This document shows positions 1 to 11,203 of a DNA stretch of 64,000 nt, piece after piece; within the stretch, counting starts at the first letter, position 1; each line of letters starts with the position of its first letter. The notes under the pieces were generated by a model. It was given only the letters and a program-made list of their open reading frames with translations. It was not told where the DNA came from and made no database searches. Source of the stretch: Amyelois transitella (lineage: Eukaryota > Arthropoda > Insecta > Lepidoptera > Pyralidae); contig NC_083520.1 in the NCBI RefSeq assembly GCF_032362555.1, positions 4,154,001-4,218,000 on the forward strand, read 5' to 3'. The translations under genes and the position numbers were made by a program.

Positions 1-215
1 GGATGTTATTGGCATATACATTCGCCTTCTTCTATATCTTTTTAATTTTAAAATTTATGAGTTTTTGATTCAAACGTAGCATTAAGCATTCCTAATATTT
101 TGTCTGTTATCTGAAAGAGACTTGGGATAAGGTCTAAACTGTTTCAAAGTGTTACAATACTGAAAGTTTTCATAAACCAATATTTTTTATCTAATAATTT
201 GTATTTTCTTTTCAG

Positions 216-406
216 TAAATAGTGCTTCAGTCATCAACCGTGGTTGTGCTTTGAAGCATAACCAGACTTCGCAAACTTGCATCAGCTCAGCGTTCTCAAG
301 CAACTGTGCCGTGTGTGAAACAGACGAATGCAACGATGCTAATTCTATTAATTTCTCTGCTCTTGTAATTATTTCATCCCTTTTTGTTGCGTTGAAAATT
401 TATTAA
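216..406 (+). CDS. Ly6/uPAR (LU) domain protein, last exon only (5' part lies outside the window)
   Basis: Terminal coding exon of a GPI-anchored three-finger protein. An AG acceptor at 214-215 follows a pyrimidine-rich stretch. The exon enters in phase 1, as in every other LU gene of this window, and runs 62 residues to TAA at 404-406. It shows cysteines 6-10 of the LU pattern: NRGC, QTC, SNC, AVC and the terminal ECND Cys-Asn motif. A roughly 20-residue hydrophobic tail (FSALVIISSLFVAL) follows and fits a GPI-attachment signal. The exons for the signal peptide and cysteines 1-5 must lie left of base 1. The function is unknown; family members act in cell-surface, septate-junction or channel-modulating roles. 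No orthologue was identified. Confidence 0.88.
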
Positions 407-1154
407 ACTAAAATTTTGACATTTTTTTTCTTTGTATTGCTTTTCATTTTAGATTATTTATTGACTGTTTAAATCATTATAGTCGTACATTTTATTAAAG
501 GGCGTAATGACATGACAATACCATTTTTAGAGGAAAAAAAAGCGGATGCCTAAGTTACATATATTCATGCATACATATTATCACGTCTATATCGCTTGCG
601 GAAAGACAGAGCCATCATTCTTGAAATATTGATAGGCCACGTGTTTGGCTTAATGATAGAATTGAGATTACTTATATTGTTTTTATCTACATGTGTGCCA
701 AATTTCAATAAAATCCTATACTATTAAATGTTCTCTGTATGGCTGGTTATAAAATTGAGATTCAAATAGTGACAGGATGCTAGCCTACCGCCTACAAGAA
801 GAATCACAAGTTTGTAACCCTTTCCTTAGTAATTTTTGATACACAAGTTTACAATTTTCATCTTTAATCGCCTTCTACTATATTCACAAGGAGGAGTCGA
901 TTATGATTGGGTAAAAAATAGCAAAATGTACTTAGGTAGATACTGCATAACGTTATTTGGCACATATAATCATCATCTCAGATAGTTTTTCTTATCACTA
1001 TAAAATTAAGCCATTTATATTTATAGAACTCAATGTGAATAATGACATATGATGCTTAAGAAAGAGATGAATGATTTGCTTTCAAGGAATTATTTCAGAA
1101 ATTTAAGTCATTAGTAAAAAATATTCTTTATTTTTTATTCTTTGTTACATTTTC
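407..1154. other. Intergenic, 3' flank of the first LU gene
   Basis: No coding sequence was recognised. The stretch holds the 3' flank of the first LU gene, with a candidate AATAAA near 708, and one SINE copy. The rest is AT-rich unique-looking DNA up to the outer edge of the inverted repeat. Confidence 0.6.
565..831 (+). repeat. Lepidopteran SINE-like element, family 1, copy 1
   Basis: The copy starts in a TACATACATA-like stretch followed by TCACGTCTATAT and a degenerate (T)GCGGGGTAGACAGAGCC segment. It continues with the paired GTCTTGAAAAGAC-type stem, GGCCACGT, GAATTGAGATTCAAATAGTGACAGG and CTAGC..CGCCTA. It breaks off at the CCTTAGTCGCC segment. The same ordered blocks recur about twenty times in this window in both orientations, which defines the family. 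Here plus means the orientation with TACATACATA on the left. Confidence 0.75.
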
Positions 1155-2099
1155 CCTAACAATAAAATTACATAATTGACATAATAATGTTATAGTAGTG
1201 GTATTATTTACCAGTTATTTCATTTATAATTATCACAAACTCCAGTCATCCAGGACCTATAGCAGAATACGCTATTCGTATAAGGCCGTATTAAAATTTA
1301 CTTTAATTCCCAAGTAACAATTTGGTACTATAAAAGATCTCGCTATAGCAAGCTCCAAAACATTATTAAATCTTTTCTTATAATATTAACAATTAAGAAA
1401 ATCATAAAAAAATACATTAGGAATCATGCATTCAAATATTATGAGATCTCAATTTAATTCTAAAAATATTAGGTAGGTAGGTTTCTAAAAATATTAAGGA
1501 GGTATACCTACCTTCCAATCACAGAGATGAACTAATATTCAAAGGCTTTAAACTTTTCCATCAGTTATTGTACTTCACTATCACCTCTGAAGGATAAAGG
1601 TAATAAATATAACATGCAATACCTATTAAACAAAAGTTTAATTAAAATATAATCAATTGTAATCAAACCGTTTTTAGATTAAGATAGAAACAAAATTGAT
1701 CACTGAGTAGCAGTAAAAGTACAGTTTGCCGTAAATTTTACGATTTATCAATCAAAACGTTTTTTAAAACAAGTCAGCGTTTAATTTAATTTTAAATACT
1801 TTTTTGATTCTGCAAGCAAAAAATAACCGCTATGTTTATATTTAGACAATTAACTATTTTTTACTTATTATTCAGTTATACTAATACTAAACTATGTTCT
1901 TATATAAATTTGTTATGTACAATGATGTATTTACAAATAAACAATAAATACTTAAAAATTAAAGCAGTAATAAGTAGTAAAAACTTGTAGTAAAACGAAA
2001 TATATGTGTGCTACACAAAAAGGCAAAATAGATTATGCTTTTTGCATCATAGTGCAAGTACCTAACAGTTTTGAAACAAACAAACAAATAAGCGTACTT

Positions 2100-2355
2100 T
2101 CGCATTTATAATAAATATAAATAAATAAATAGATACGGGACAAATTACACAGATTGAGTCAGCCTCGAAGTAAGTGCGATACTTGTGTCACGAGATTTTA
2201 ACTCAAAGATACTATATTTTACAATAAATACTTATTACAAACATTCAAGACCTACCCAGAGAAAGTTCGTTTCTCATCATGCCCTGGCTGGTATTCGAAC
2301 CCGGGACCTCCGGTGTCATAGACAAGCGCACTACTGTTGCGCACAGAGGCCGTCT
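2100..2355 (-). repeat. tRNA-derived SINE, family 2 (tRNA-like head 2282-2352)
   Basis: On the minus strand, 2352-2282 reads like a degenerate tRNA. It has a GCGCAACAGTAGTGCGC A-box region and CCGGGTTCGAATACC, which is a nearly perfect B box with T-arm. A body follows (GACACAAGTATCGCACTTACTTCGAGGCTGACTCAATCTGTG and a TATTTATTTATTTAT tail) that recurs in diverged form at 38648-38755. The right arm of the inverted repeat has no copy at the equivalent place, so it probably inserted after the duplication. It is unlikely to be a functional tRNA because the stems are mismatched. Confidence 0.6.
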
Positions 2356-2539
2356 GTATTTGTTGGGATGTTATTATATAATGGTAACTATCATTACCTA
2401 CTTTGTGACATATTTTCGCTTTCATATTTTTTGTTAGGTATAATTAAACATTTTAACGTTCAAATGACAACACTTATCAGGATAATTTATAATCTAAGGT
2501 AATCTCTGAGACCAATTATTAAAAGTAATCGTCCTTAAT

Positions 2540-5500
2540 CTAACTTAAATGTACTATTAAACTGACAAACATAATAAGGAAGCCTACTGCAGCTCTTGCT
2601 GAAGAATTGCAAAGTTCTCCTTCACACACCCTGCAGTTTTCGATCTGGGCATTAGGATTACCTATAGCTTCATTGCAACGGGTCTCAGCATTATCGTCGG
2701 CGTATGCGCAGCCACGGATCACGTCAGACTCACCATCGACTGTGAAATAATAATTTAAGTTAGTTTTACTGCAATTATAAGCTTTCCATGCTGGTGTAAT
2801 TGCAAAGAAGAAAAAAAAATACAATGTGAGCTAGCAGCTTCTATTCCCATGCAGATTGTAAAAGACAATCAATATATTTTTTTAATAAACTTGGGTTGGG
2901 TTATATTCGATAGCATAGCAACTTATCACTTTTTCCATCATTAGGCCATCCAGCTAAATGTGGCTTATTAGTCTGTTCAAGCCTGTCTACACTGTAGGGA
3001 ATAAAATATGTATTGAGACTATAAAAAACCTTTAAAGAAAAATCAAGATCTTACCTTCGAAATAAGTCACGAAACACCGTGGTTCAATTTCGTCATCCGT
3101 ATTTCTTTTCGATCTTCTATAGTTCATTATTTTATTAAATGGATTCACGTTTGGTGGTGCTGTATCAACAATATCTTCAATAGTAGAGGCTTCAGGCGTC
3201 GATGCTTCCGTAGAAGAAGCTTCTGTAGTAGAGCCATCAGTGGTAGACGCATCAGTGGATGAGCCATCGGTGGTAGGAGCATCAGTGGAAGTGCTATCAG
3301 TGATAGAAGCATCAGTGGTAAAACCATCAGTGGTAGAGCCATCTGTGGTTGAAGCATCAGTAGTAGAAGAATCAGTGGTAGGAACATTCGTTGTAGAAGC
3401 ATCAGTGGTAGAAGCATCCGTGGTAGAAGCATCAGTAGTAGGAACATCCATTGTAGAAGCATCAGTGGTAGAACCATCCGTGGTAGAAGCATCAGTGGTA
3501 GAAGCATCCGTGGTAGAAGCATCAGTGGTAGGAACATCCGTTGTAGAAGCATCAGTGGTAGGAACATCAGTGGTAGGAGCATCCGTTGTAGAAGCATCCG
3601 TTGTAGAAGCATCAGTGGTAGAAGCATCCGTGGCAAAAGCATCAGTGGTAGGAACATCCGTTGTAGAAGCATCAGTGGTAGGAGCATCCGTTGTAAAAGC
3701 ATCAGTGGTAGAAGCATCCGTAATAGAAGCATCCGTGCTAGAAGCATCAGTGGTAGAAACATCCGGTGTAGAAGCATCTGTGGTAGAAGCATCAGTGGTA
3801 GGAACAGCCGTTGTAGAAGCATCAGTGGTAGAAACATCCGGTGTAGAAGCATCTGTGGTAGAAGCATCAGTGGTAGGAACAGCCGTTGTAGAAGCATCAG
3901 TGGTAGGAGCATCAGTGGTAGGAGCATCAGTGGTAGGAGCATCAGTGGTAGGAGCATCAGTGGTAGGAGCATCAGTGGTAGAACCATCCGTGGTAGAAGC
4001 ATCAGTGGTAGAAGCATCCGTGGTAGAAGCATCAGTGGTAGGAACATCCGTTGTAGAAGCATCAGTGGTAGGAACATCAGTGGTAGAACCATCAGTGGTA
4101 GAAGCATCAGTGGTAGAACCATCAGTGGTAGAACCATCAGTGGTAGAACCATCAGTGGTAGAACCATCAGTGGTAGAACCATCAGTGGTAGAACCATCAG
4201 TGGTAGAACCATCAGTGGTAGAACCATCAGTGGTAGAACCATCAGTGGTAGAAGCATCAGTGGTAGAACCATCAGTGGTAGAACCATCAGTGGTAGAACC
4301 ATCAGTGGTAGAACCATCAGTGGTAGAAGCATCAGTGGTAGAACCATCAGTGGTAGAACCATCAGTGGTAGAACCATCAGTGGTAGAACCATCAGTGGTA
4401 GAACTATCAGTGGTAGAACCATCAGTGGTTGAACCATCAGTAGTAGAGCCATTAGTAGTAGAACCATCAGTTGTAGAACCATCATTGGTAGAGCCATCAG
4501 TTGTAGAAGCATCAGTGGTAGAACCATCAGTGGTAGAAGCATCAGTGGTAGAACCTTCAGTGGTAGAACCTTCAGTGGTAGAACCATCAGTGGTAGAACC
4601 ATCAGTGGTAGAACCATCAGTGGTAGAACCATCAGTGGTAGAACCATCAGTGGTAGAACCATCAGTGGTAGAACCATCAGTGGTAGAACCATCAGTGGTA
4701 GAACCATCAGTGGTAGAACCATCAGTGGTAGAACCATCAGTGGTAGAAGAATCAGTGGTAGAACCATCAGTGGTAGAACCATCAGTGGTAGAACCATCAG
4801 TGGTAGAACCATCAGTGGTAGAACCATCAGTGGTAGAACCATCAGTGGTAGAACCATCAGTGGTAGAACCATCAGTGGTAGAACCATCAGTGGTAGAACC
4901 ATCAGTGGTAGAACCATCAGTGGTAGAACCATCAGTGGTAGAACCATCAGTGGTAGAACCATCAGTGGTAGAACCATCAGTGGTAGAACCATCAGTGGTA
5001 GAACCATCAGTGGTAGAACCATCAGTGGTAGAACCATCAGTGGTAGAACCATCAGTGGTAGAACCATCAGTGGTAGAAGAATCAGTGGTAGAACCATCAG
5101 TGGTAGAACCATCAGTGGTAGAACCATCAGTGGTAGAACCATCAGTGGTAGAACCATCAGTGGTAGAACCATCAGTGGTAGAACCATCAGTGGTAGAACC
5201 ATCAGTGGTAGAACCATCAGTGGTAGAACCATCAGTGGTAGAACCATCAGTGGTAGAACCATCAGTGGTAGAACCATCAGTGGTAGAACCATCAGTGGTT
5301 GAACCATCAGTAGTAGAGCCATTAGTAGTAGAACCATCAGTTGTAGAACCATCATTGGTAGAGCCATCAGTTGTAGAAGCATCAGTGGTAGAACCATCAG
5401 TGGTAGAAGCATCAGTGGTAGAACCATCAGTGGTAGAACCATCAGTGGTAGAACCATCAGTGGTAGAACCTTCAGTGGTGGAACCATCAGTGGTAGAAGC

Positions 5501-7334
5501 ATCAGTGGTAGAACCATCAGTGGTAGAACCATCAGTGGTTGAACCATCAGTAGTAGAGCCATTAGTAGTAGAACCATCAGTTGTAGAACCATCATTGGTA
5601 GAGCCATCAGTTGTAGAAGCATCAGTGGTAGAACCATCAGTGGTAGAAGCATCAGTGGTAGAACCATCAGTGGTAGAACCATCAGTGGTAGAACCATCAG
5701 TGGTAGAACCTTCAGTGGTGGAACCATCAGTGGTAGAAGCATCAGTGGTAGAACCATCAGTGGTAGAACCATCAGTGGTAGAAGCATCAGTGGTAGAACC
5801 ATCAGTGGTAGAACCATCAGTGGTAGAACCATCAGTGGTAGAACCATCAGTGGTAGAACCATCAGTGGTAGAACCATCAGTGGTAGAAGCATCAGTGGTA
5901 GAACCATCAGTGGTAGAACCATCAGTGGTAGAAGAATGCGTAGTAGATGCTTCAGTAGTTACTTCCTCAGTGACAGGCCCTTCAGTTGATGGAGAATCTG
6001 TTATGGGTTTATCTGTAGTTGTGGGCTCTTCAGTCGGGGGGACTGTAGGCGGGGTACGAGGTGGACATATTTGAGCATGATCATCTGTTAAATCTTCACT
6101 TTGACATCCACGACAAACGTAACATCTTACCGCGTCGGCTGAAAGGAATGATAATGGAATTTGTTTAAGATCAAATTAAAATGTCGTCAAAATAAATAAG
6201 TAGCTGTCGATAGAGATTCTTTTAGATCTCAAGTATCAAAAATTTGGATCTGGTAAAGATCTAAGCATGTTTTGGAACGTGCTTATTAATATTTATGATG
6301 AGTAAAATTAATTTAATTAAAATCTACCTTCCTTAAAGTTTAATCTTTATTGGCTCAGTAGTTTTTAAGATTAACACAACACGCACAACCTAAACCGCTG
6401 CGTCTAGCGATTTTAAATTTGTTATGTCAAGTCTTTATGTATAGCCATGGGCGTCTTCTAATAGTCGTAAAAATGGTGTCTCAATGGACTACCACGTTAA
6501 CAATGTAATTAACGTTTATTGTATTGAAAACTCTTTAACCATTGATTACTTATATGCGTTTATCTTCTTTAACTATTTTATTATTGTTATATTAAACTAT
6601 TCAGGTATTTCATGTTCATTATTTATAGGAATGTGTAATGGGCGATCCCGAAAATTCATTTTCTTACTGTTAATTACTTTCTATTTTCTTCTGTAAAGAC
6701 CTGTGGCTCTAAAATGTTATTTTATAAGCTACGCTAGAAACACTTACTGTTAGCCATTGAAGCGCATGAAATAAATAAAAAATTATATCCATTTCATAAA
6801 TCATTTCTCATATTCACCTCCTAAGGGCCCATAAGATATTACTTTAAAAATTTAACATCTCAACTATGCGGCGAATGGCAAAGACTGACACCCCACGCCA
6901 GGGAGTAAAAGGTAAACATAAACATTAATTTCGAATATTCACTATAACATTACCAAAGATATTTGTATATAGAAAAAGGCATAAAAGATCTAGAGAGAGT
7001 GAACGGCAGATTCACACCCACCCTTGGTACTTGGTGGCAAACCCCACATGTATTAATTAACTAACGATAAATAGTTTCAATCGATAAAGTTATTATGAGA
7101 TGCAATGATTTCAATATTAACCATTTACTTATTCGGTAACATTACGTACCGCGTTAAAAAAAAAATGTAAGCAAAGAAAGTGAAGAGCAAGATAACGTAA
7201 TAAAAAATTATTTGTTATGCAACGTTTTATTTTAATTTTTTATATTATAATTTAATAAACTTACAATTATGTTTACTGATGACTGCTAAGACAGTAACTA
7301 TCAACAAACCGTACTTCATTTTAACACTGAACAT
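2540..7334 (-). CDS. Long mucin-insert LU protein (Ly6/uPAR domain split by a ~996-residue Thr/Ser/Asp repeat)
   Basis: Three exons on the minus strand: 7334-7265 (signal peptide), 6138-3055 and 2739-2540. All have GT-AG borders with phase-1 introns. The lengths 70+3084+200 give 1117 residues. Residues 1-23 are a hydrophobic leader ([20 protein letters not shown]). Cysteines 1-4 lie at about 29, 32, 35 and 48 (RCYVCRGC, then ICPP). A PT-rich linker, about 180 units of [10 protein letters not shown] type and a PPNVNPF region follow. Then come RRSKR, EPRCF (cysteine 5, about 1045) and, in exon 3, RGC, TRC, ENC, RVC and LCNSS (cysteines 6-10), with a hydrophobic GPI-type tail. The exon 2 frame stays open over 3 kb because the 15-bp unit preserves phase. 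It is the mirror paralogue of the gene at 16485-19217. The role is unknown; I infer a heavily O-glycosylated surface or secreted protein. Confidence 0.85.
2918..3015 (-). repeat. Family-1 SINE fragment inside intron 2 of the long mucin-LU gene
   Basis: The blocks CATTAGGCC, AGCT.AATGTGGC, AGTCTGTTCAAG.CTGTCTAC and GTAGGGAATAAA are recognisable in minus orientation. A copy occupies the corresponding intron of the mirror gene (18735-18885), so the insertion predates the inverted duplication. Confidence 0.55.
3180..5965 (-). repeat. 15-bp coding minisatellite ([10 protein letters not shown]) in exon 2
   Basis: On the plus strand the unit is TGGTAGAACCATCAG, with variants GAAGCATCAG, GGAACATCCG and GAAGAATCAG. 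It repeats about 180 times with no net phase shift: four units fill each 60-base line exactly from about 3240 to 5935. The 4080-5935 part is nearly homogeneous, and the 3240-4080 part is more diverged. Higher-order copies are visible. A 240-bp block at 5281-5520 is repeated at 5521-5760 and partly at 4411-4550, and a 75-bp block near 3763 is doubled at 3838. Confidence 0.95.
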
Positions 7335-7506
7335 TTTTATTGTAATGGTCACTAGGTAATCGGGTTTCGACCACGCGTGATATCACGAGCACCAATGCAG
7401 CTAAAGAGTTTGATAGTAATTTTATATTACACCATTATCTTTACAAGAATGTGATAAAGGGATAGCAAATAAGTAGATGCAAATTACTACGTCACTTAAT
7501 CGTAGG

Positions 7507-7513
7507 CTATATA
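7507..7513 (-). promoter_or_regulatory. Putative TATA box of the long mucin-LU gene
   Basis: On the minus strand TTATATAG followed by CCTACGATTA lies about 175 bp upstream of the start codon. The same TTATATAG-CCTACGATTA string stands upstream of the mirror gene at 16317. It is therefore a conserved core-promoter candidate with a roughly 140-nt 5' UTR. Confidence 0.45.
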
Positions 7514-7800
7514 ACAAATCTATCAGATATTCAAAATATTGGTTACTTTATAGCACATTGAAATCAAATGTCGCCAAATTACATATTTATTTTAACAATT
7601 AGATTATATTTTGTTTTTAATAATGCTTAAAAAATAAATTTGACACAGTTTATCTTAACGTATAAAAATACCGATAGATAAGACTTGTAAACTTTTCACA
7701 AATAATCCTCGGGAAAGTACCCCTTAGCTGATCTAGTAAAATAAAATCATTTAGCTGACATATAAATAAAATACCAAGTACCTGAAGTAAAATACCAGTC

Positions 7801-9252
7801 TGTCAAGAGCAAGTTTTCATGCACACCCAAATGTTTACAATATTATTGGCGTAATCAAAATACTATTCCTTATCTTATAAAGAAAGACATTATGCTACCC
7901 ACATTATAATGACTTAATACCGCGAAATTTCTTTTCATCCTCCAGTTACTTACATGTATGGAGTACTACCAAAATCACACGGCACCATTTTGTAGTTGTA
8001 CATTAAAGCACCTTTAATTTTAGCCTAATCTCTTAATAAAATGGCTGCGACATACGGGTGAACTTCAAAGGCTTCTGTTTTGCAATTTGGCCACAGAACC
8101 TTAAAAATGAAGATTTTCCTAATATAAGGTTTTGTTCTTTATAGTAAACCCTTGTAGGTATTTTGAATTCTTTGATGAAAAAGTCGTGAATTTATACTGA
8201 CTTTAAGTAGATAGATAATTCACAGCAATGCCACTGATAAAATGTTGTAATTTAATCCAACATATAACATTCATTCATAATAGCGGCAGTAGTAAAATAT
8301 ATTTAAAGATATGATGGATTTTATCAAAAGTTTTTTCTATCGACATTCCAAGCCGGAAGAATATTCTATTTTAATAAAGATTATTACTAGTAAAAACTAT
8401 TGATAAAATATGTTTTATTGAAATAATCACTCGATAAGTTTAGCTTGTTTTTTTTTTATTTTTCTTTTACATAAGGCTTTTTTTTTTACTAATTTTCTAC
8501 TTTAGCATAATTCTGCTTTTGGCTTTACTTTCATAAATGGCAGTAGTTTAATAATAGCTCTCTTGATCTGAAATCTGGGGGCACGGTAGTGCTCCCGCCA
8601 ATACGAGCCAAGCGAAGCGCAAGGGCACTACCTACCTTTTCTCGAAGTGGTTCGTCGTATTTTTGAACCTTCATAACTTGAGTTTGGGTTATACCAGATA
8701 AACAAAATTTTCAAAATATGATTTCAGTGATAGACTTAATAAACCTCTAAAGTTTCAATTGCATAGCTCTTATACTTTAGATATTATTGACATATAAAAT
8801 ACCCCGATTTCGTCACTCACTTACTCACTCACTCACTGATGATCATCAAAATTCTTAAGGTACTTCCTGAAGTCCTAGAAAACTGAAATTTGGTATTTAA
8901 GCTAGTATTAGTACCCAAACAACAAAAAAATTATAAAACTTGGAACTTTTACCCTCCAACCCCTTAAACTAGGGGGTGAAAGTTTGTTTGAGACTTCCGC
9001 AAGTTTTGGCGCTAGAGGTCTGAATGCGGCCTCGGAGAGGTAAATCTTTTGATAGCGTCGTATAAAAAGTGCTGCAGTGTGTACGAAAAAAATCCGAAAA
9101 CCCCCCTCCCCTCCCAACTTTCCCTCCCTCACCCCTGTATCTCAGAAATAACAGCACGTTGATTCTGTTTATTACGGAATCATGTTGAGTTGAGGGGGCT
9201 AAAAAAGTAGAATCTGAAATAGGGAAACTTAATTTTCTGTTTGAGACAAGTT
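7801..9252. other. Inverted-repeat spacer, first part: no gene recognised
   Basis: This is AT-rich DNA followed, from about 8570, by a repeat-like block. It contains GCACGGTAGTGCTCCCGCC, a CACTCACTCACT microsatellite (about 8813-8838) and a GGGGGTGAAAGTTTGTTTGA segment. Blocks of this style occur in lepidopteran Helitron or LINE remnants, but I could not assign a family. The short reading frames near 8908-9157 (-) are low-complexity shadows. Confidence 0.4.
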
Positions 9253-9489
9253 GTTACGGGGAAATACTACAGCCATAGTTCGTACTGCGTAGTTCGTCCG
9301 CACGGACTTTTTGCTATTCGTCATATGGGCTTGAGCTTAAATATCTATTCAATCTTTTGAACTCTTTCCGAGCGGCCAACTCGCCAGTTACGTCCACGGT
9401 TTGCACGCCTACGAGATTATAGTGGCAAAACTCTGCTACGCGCTACGAACTACGCAGTACGAGCTATGGCTGTAGTATTTCCCCGTAAC
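9253..9489. mobile_element. MITE with 45-bp terminal inverted repeats
   Basis: The left end (9253-9297) starts GTTACGGGGAAATACTACAG. The right end (9445-9489) is its reverse complement over all 45 bases with a single mismatch. The 147-bp interior has no coding capacity. Possible short TT-type target duplication flanks it. The superfamily cannot be told from the ends alone. Confidence 0.8.
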
Positions 9490-9952
9490 TTGAGTGTAAA
9501 ATTAGGGCTTATCGATTTAGGGCTGGGCATGTGGGGTTAGAAATTTGGCTCTACACGAGATCTGATTACTTTTTGACAGTGCGAGCTATATGGTCTCGTA
9601 TTGGCAACATTTAACATGAAATGTTTTTGTGGGATCATATGAAATCGAACCGGTAGTTTATTAGTTTTTTTAAATTGTTCTTCTCTTTTTACTCAATAGT
9701 ATATTGCAAGAATTTAAGATGCACATAATATTATCTGTGTTAATCTATGACTAATTGAGAAAATACGTATGATAAATAAAAGGTAAATTCCCTCCGAAAT
9801 TTATAGCACGTTATAAAGCTGATAACAATTATCGTCTGTAAATAATCAATACGTAGCAAAAGAGTTGTATTTTGCTACATACCGGACCTTTAGTACATTA
9901 GAAAAAGATTTTATAGAAGAAAAAATGATATACGAGTATCTACAAATATATG

Positions 9953-10210
9953 GAAATTTTCTCCGACGAGAAAGACGTTATTATACATATGTATGTCAGT
10001 GTGTATGTATGTAAATAAGGTAGACTCATAAAAATGGGAGTGTACTTTTAGGCGATGAGTTTAGCTCCTGGCAGCTCTCCCTCATCTCAATTCCGTCATA
10101 ATGCTATCCAAATAAACATGGCCTTGAGTCCTGTAACTCCATCAATACTCACACAATTCGAAGGCTTAGTCGGTTGGATCTGTCTATTGCGCAAGATATA
10201 GAAATTGTTA
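9953..10210 (+). mobile_element. 258-bp dispersed element, copy 1
   Basis: The sequence from GAAATTTTCTCCGACGAG to GATATAGAAATTGTTA is identical by eye to 11413-11670. The middle (TTAGGCGATGAGTTTAGCTCC...CTCATCTCAATTCCGTCATAA) resembles the GGCGATGGGCTAGCAACC...ATCTCAATTCTATCATTAA block of the family-1 SINE in minus orientation. It may therefore be a derived SINE. No clear target duplication is visible at this copy. Confidence 0.7.
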
Positions 10211-11203
10211 AATGTGTGTATTTTTTTTCCATTTGGTATGTTTTCCCCCCTTATTTTTGTGTGTTTTCGGTTACACCCTTATTGTTAGGAGACATTGTAC
10301 CACTTTTTGGAACCACCAATGTATGATCGGATCGCATGCATGTTGGCAACGTAAACCCTTTTTCCACTTTTAGCTGGATTTCTTTTGATAGAATGGAAGC
10401 AAAGGGATGAAGAAAAGGCTATATTAAGAATCCCATGTTTGTTTGCAAAAAGAACATTGAAGATGATGAACATTTGATTTTTTTTATATAGTCCTTAATG
10501 GTATTACTATCCGACCAAACATGATTATTATTTGCGATCTCTTTGATAATTATTATTCGTCTGAATTACAAAGGTTGCGGATTGCCACAAGGATTGATAC
10601 CTATTAGTAACACTAACCTACTGATAACTACCCATCGTTCTCACTCAGTTGTCATGTCCATGTACGGAACATTAACTTTATCGAACATTTAATCTTATCA
10701 GCTCTCTTTAATTAAACCTGTCATTAGCTTATCGTGTTCTGTACCTATTAGAAAACCTATTTCTGAGAATTTTGACAATCGTATACGAGTCCGTGGTTAT
10801 TATTTATTTTTTTATACTTCATTGTTCAAAGTGCAATTTTTCTGGCGTTAATACTTTCTCAACTCTCTAGAGAAGGTCATACGGGAAGTATGACCTCCGC
10901 AACCTTTGCTGGGAGGTCTAACCCATGTTGAATAACAGATGAAAAAGCTGCACTAGATGAAACTGCATTTTCCCTTAGTCGCCTTTTACGAGATCCATGG
11001 GAAATAGAGTGGCCTTATTCTAAAGTTCTCTAGAACATGTATAATGCAATTGGAGGATTTGGAGCTAAAAACATTATCTGGGGTTGAACTTTTGTGTGTC
11101 CATATACTCGTATTGAACGAGTAACCAAAGCGAGTGATGTGTTATTTTCTAGTTTAGTTTAGTAATGTACTCGTTTTAACTGTAGAGTGAACAGTTTTGA
11201 TCC
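10211..11203. other. Spacer between the two identical 258-bp elements
   Basis: No intact gene. It contains a dispersed-repeat fragment at about 10870-10935 (GACCTCCGCAACCTTTGC.GGGAGGTCTAACCCA), related to pieces near 22370-22400 and 26940-27000. It also contains a family-1 SINE tail at about 10965-11020 (CCCTTAGTCGCCTTTTACGA.ATCCATGGGAAA). The small minus reading frame at 10285-10473 has no recognisable features. Confidence 0.45.

Larger units (their letters stand above)
1155..7800. repeat. Left arm of large imperfect inverted repeat (pairs with 16005-20343)
   Basis: The reverse complement of this arm matches 16005-20343 over the whole mucin-LU gene and its flanks. Outer anchor: ATAGTAGTGGTATTATTTACCA at about 1193 pairs with TGGTAAATATTACCACTACTAT at about 20291. 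A middle anchor is the region just downstream of both stop codons (GGTAATCTCTGAGACCA). Inner anchor: ACACAGTTTATCTT..CGTATAAA near 7646 pairs with the copy near 16150, and similarity fades beyond about 7800/16005. Most of the length difference between the arms comes from the tandem-repeat exon. Confidence 0.85.

Noticed and set aside
2282-2352. Functional tRNA gene on the minus strand
   Set aside because: The B box is good, but the stems are mismatched and a SINE body follows. It is better read as a SINE head.
3180-5965. Regular short repeats that might suggest a CRISPR array
   Set aside because: The units are 15 bp, contiguous and without unique spacers, and they lie inside a eukaryotic coding exon.
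3240-6074. 944-codon plus-strand open frame of [10 protein letters not shown] repeats and a 925-codon minus-strand MVLPL frame
   Set aside because: Both are shadows of the 15-bp repeat. The third frame (TTDGS) joins signal-peptide and LU cysteine exons with correct splice phases, and the mirror gene uses the same frame.
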